From assembly GCA_024516155.1 (NCBI GenBank), contig JAJJXM010000029.1, forward strand, positions 1 to 64,000: 64,000 nucleotides of DNA, given 5' to 3'. Positions 61,601-64,000 of this stretch are shown piece by piece; position 1 is the stretch's first letter; the number at the start of each line of letters is the position of its first letter. Source of the stretch: Pyronema omphalodes (taxonomy: Eukaryota; Ascomycota; Pezizomycetes; Pezizales; Pyronemataceae). The notes beneath the pieces are model-generated. The model was given only the letters and a program-made list of their open reading frames with translations, did not search any database and had not been told where the DNA came from. Both the position numbers and the translations under genes were made by a program.

Positions 61601-62450
61601 GTTTAGTTGGGAACAAATTAAATCTGAAAGTGGCTGTCCAAGATCCTCTTTGCCCATCCTTAAGCAACCATTGTTTACTTGTATCATTCGTACAAGTAAT
61701 CGCCTTTGCATCATCAAATCCCGCCATACCCGTCGACTGTTCCGTAGTAACTTCCGCGGAGAAAATATTAAGCGTTTGCGCATCCTTAACATTCGGGCTC
61801 GAAAAGTTCTGTAGACCATCAAAGTTTCCTCCCCATAATATCGTATTATTATTGCTTCTCGCAATAGTCGAAACCGGCCCTGTAAATCCTTCAAATGGTA
61901 AAACCTTCCACTCTCCATCTTCCCAAGCAATCGCATTCTCCGATGAATTAACACTGAATTGTCCTCCCACATAAACCCTATTTGTATCCTTGTCACAAAG
62001 TAACGCATTAACCTTTCCATTAAAATCCTTCATCGCCGTAACCTGATTACTTCCGGAGTCATAGATTGCAATTCCCTTGGCCTCAACCCCTCCTAAACTC
62101 GTAAAGTTTCCTCCCACAATAATTCCCTTTTGTTGTCCATCCTTCGTTTCATAAACACACATCGCATTAATAGCACTATCCGAGATCCCCTGACTAGTGA
62201 ATATTCCATTTGGTAACTGAGTAAGTAGCGCTTGAGATCCATTACTCATTGACTGAGTTTGGGTGCTGTATTCATAGAGCGAAATTCCATTAAAATCACC
62301 GACCAATCCGACTCGTCCTAAGCCCTCCAAATCAAACACAGGTTGCGCAACCGGTTCAGGTTTCTGAATCGCAGATGCTAAGGAAGCTGTTAAAGCGATA
62401 GCCCCAAGGGTCCAGAATCCTCCGGCAGAAGTGGTTGAGGTCGCCCTCAT
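58682..62450 (-). CDS. RAX2: Cortical polarity marker Rax2
   Basis: Exons 59255-62450 and 59182-adjacent 58682-59181 give 1231 residues. The 73-bp GTAAGT..GCTAAC..AACAG intron keeps phase. Rax2 is a large type I membrane protein that marks cell ends or bud sites for polarised growth. An N-terminal signal peptide (FWTLGAIALTASLASAIQ) is followed by a very long extracellular region of repeated beta-propeller/Kelch-like blades (motifs such as IIVGGNFTSLGG, RVYVGGQFSVN, LIYVGGDFNRT, DIYVAGDFKSAG). Many N-glycosylation sites are seen (NFTS, NNTI, NSTS). A single transmembrane helix (KGLVILISLAIALALVFLIV) precedes a short cytoplasmic tail ending near APMI. Length is typical for the family. Confidence 0.93.
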
Positions 62451-64000
62451 CGTAAAAATAATTATTGTGCTACCGTCGTTACTAGGGACTCGGTGGAGCG
62501 TGCACAGGCTGAATCGTGGATATTGTGGTGGTCGCGAAGAGGCCTCTGGAGGGCTGAATCGTCCGTGCTGTTGCGATCGATCGGGCGCGCGCGAGAGGAA
62601 TTATCGAAGATTATATGTACGATATTGGGTGTGCGACTACAATTACCTTGTCGCTTTTTGTCTATGCTGGCCAGCGGTGGGGCGGTTGTGTAGGTTGTGT
62701 AAAACGAGCGACAGTTGGTTGAGTAAAAACGAAGGTGGCGGGTGTAATTGGTTGGATGTTCGGGGGTCGGTAAATTCGTTGCAGCAATAATGAACTGGCT
62801 GGCTGGCTATGTACGTCCCCCAGCAGCAATCAGCATGCAGCCTTTGGAAAGGAACGAATATGTATGTAAAATAAAATAAAATAAAAAAAAAGTGAGCTGC
62901 GCTTCTAGGATGTGTTGTACCTGATCTTCTGAGATGAGGAATGAGGAATGCGCTTGGCGTTGTGTGTGGTTATCGTGAAGGTCGCGCGGTGTTGGCGATG
63001 CTTCCGTTGCTCGAAGGCGAACGTCGCTGGTCGAAGGAAAGACGAACGATGGATGAGCTTTGCTGCGGATGGGGTAGCGTGGATTTCAGTGAGGGGGGGC
63101 CTGTGCGTTGCTCCGATGCGAGTTTGGTGTTGAACCCGAGAAGTTCGATCTGCGGCGGTCGCAAGCAAGAAAACAGGAAACGACGTCGACGACAATTAAC
63201 TGCAACAACTAACGGGAAAGATACAGTAGAATTTGAAAAAGAAAAATAAGAAAGAAACAGAAAAAAAAATGAGTGTGTGATGTAGGTTGACAATCACATA
63301 AAAAAAAAGAGTGAAATGTTCGAAGCCGAACGAGAACGCTGTCGCGATACCGAGAACTTTCGTCGGTGTTGGTGTTGGTGTCGATGTCGATGGGTGACGA
63401 GTAGGGTGACAGCGACGAACGAGGTACTCCTTTTCGCTCTTTGGGTTGAGGGCTGTGTCTGGTTCGAACAAGCAAAAGATGCAACGATCTCTTCCTTGGC
63501 TTGCCGGTAGCGAGCGACAAAAAAAAATAACGGAAAAAAAAGACAGCTGAGACGGCGTGCTGACTGTCTGAGTGAGTGAGTGAGTGTATGAATGAGAGTT
63601 GGAAAAAAACGAAAGAACGACTGGCAAAGGATTAAACGGGTGTGCAGTGCAAATATCCAATCCCCAATCTCAATAATCTCAAACCTTCAGCCAATCAATT
63701 CCAATCAAAAATACCTGTTACGGTTACAGAAAATGCCACAAAATACACCTCTGCAGGGAGGTGAGAAACTTCTCGTTACATACAGCAGATCCACTTTAGC
63801 GGGGCAATTTCACCGAGTTATCCAGTGGTTACGTAGATAGGAGGGAGAAACTATCCCAGTAAAGGGAAGGGGTGTCGAAAATGATGAACATTCCCGAAAA
63901 TGGAGGAATCACCAAGCTCCCAAGCACCCGTTGTTTCAAGACATATCGGCATCACACGGAATCCCTGCGCAACGGGCCAGTGAAGATGCGGATCTGGATC
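62451..64000. other. RAX2 upstream region to window edge
   Basis: 1.5 kb with no confidently supported gene. It includes AAAATAAAAT repeats (62,868-62,890), A-rich tracts around 63,240-63,310 and 63,520-63,545, and GAGTGAGTGAGT (63,571-63,583). The GA/CT-rich, simple character suggests a long 5' leader or promoter for RAX2. A coding-like frame at the right edge is listed separately. Confidence 0.5.
63841..64000 (+). CDS. Possible partial exon at window edge
   Basis: From a GTAGATAG acceptor-like site, a plus-strand frame stays open to the window end (GETIPVKGRG.., then KHPLFQDISASHGIPAQR..). Its composition is protein-like, but the other plus-strand frame (ATG at 63,881) is also open to the end, and I recognise neither. 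A plausible first exon (MPQNTPLQGG, ATG 63,733, GTGAGA donor) does not join in phase with this frame. Low confidence. Confidence 0.2.

Overview
The window is nuclear DNA of a filamentous ascomycete (Pezizomycotina). It has multi-exon genes with short introns (mostly 46-110 bp) that use GT..AG borders and CTAAC/CTGAC-type branch sites. The proteome is fungal: Rax2, Scm3-like, Inp2/vezatin-like, Bub2, Eaf6, a DUF1746 (Dsc4-like) protein and an Msc7-type aldehyde dehydrogenase. I cannot fix the class from sequence alone.

The left quarter (1-17.2 kb) is gene-poor. It holds two or three unrecognised lineage-type genes (7.8-8.5, 9.1-9.7 and 14.5-15.1 kb), one doubtful secreted-protein ORF (7.4-7.7 kb) and decayed repeats. 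One of these is a clean 893-bp non-autonomous hAT-type element with perfect 8-bp target-site duplications (11,493-12,385). From 17.3 kb rightwards the window carries conserved single-copy genes separated by intergenic stretches of up to 4 kb.

Layout of the conserved part: EAF6 (-) and BUB2 (+), divergent; INP2/vezatin-like (+); a SprT/Spartan-type protease (-) divergent from an Scm3-like gene (+); NDUFAF7 (-) and TIM23 (-), both mitochondrial; MSC7-type aldehyde dehydrogenase (+); DBR1 (+) convergent with ERG10 (-); a DUF1746/Dsc4-like gene (-) divergent from RFC2 (+), which converges on THR1 (-); a sucrose/alpha-glucoside-type MFS transporter (-); RAX2 (-). Several concern chromosome maintenance (Eaf6, Bub2, Spartan, Scm3, Rfc2), but they are not an operon-like system and the adjacency may be chance. 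Exon structures given here were joined by hand from splice signals, reading phase and recalled family conservation. Most conserved genes close in frame across every junction.

Intergenic DNA is rich in simple sequence: pure G/C runs of 16-26 bp, A runs of 34 and 41 bp, a 33-unit 8-bp minisatellite (48.4 kb), a 198-bp-arm inverted repeat (39.8-40.7 kb) and an inverted pair of diverged ~0.5-kb repeats 15 kb apart (16.2 and 32.0 kb). I found no tRNA, rRNA, CRISPR array, telomere repeat or secondary-metabolite cluster, and no evidence for a wholly new system. The more notable signals are the intact hAT-type element, the long inverted repeat, the repeat pair, the G/C homopolymers (two inside one intron) and the RGG-tailed debranching enzyme.
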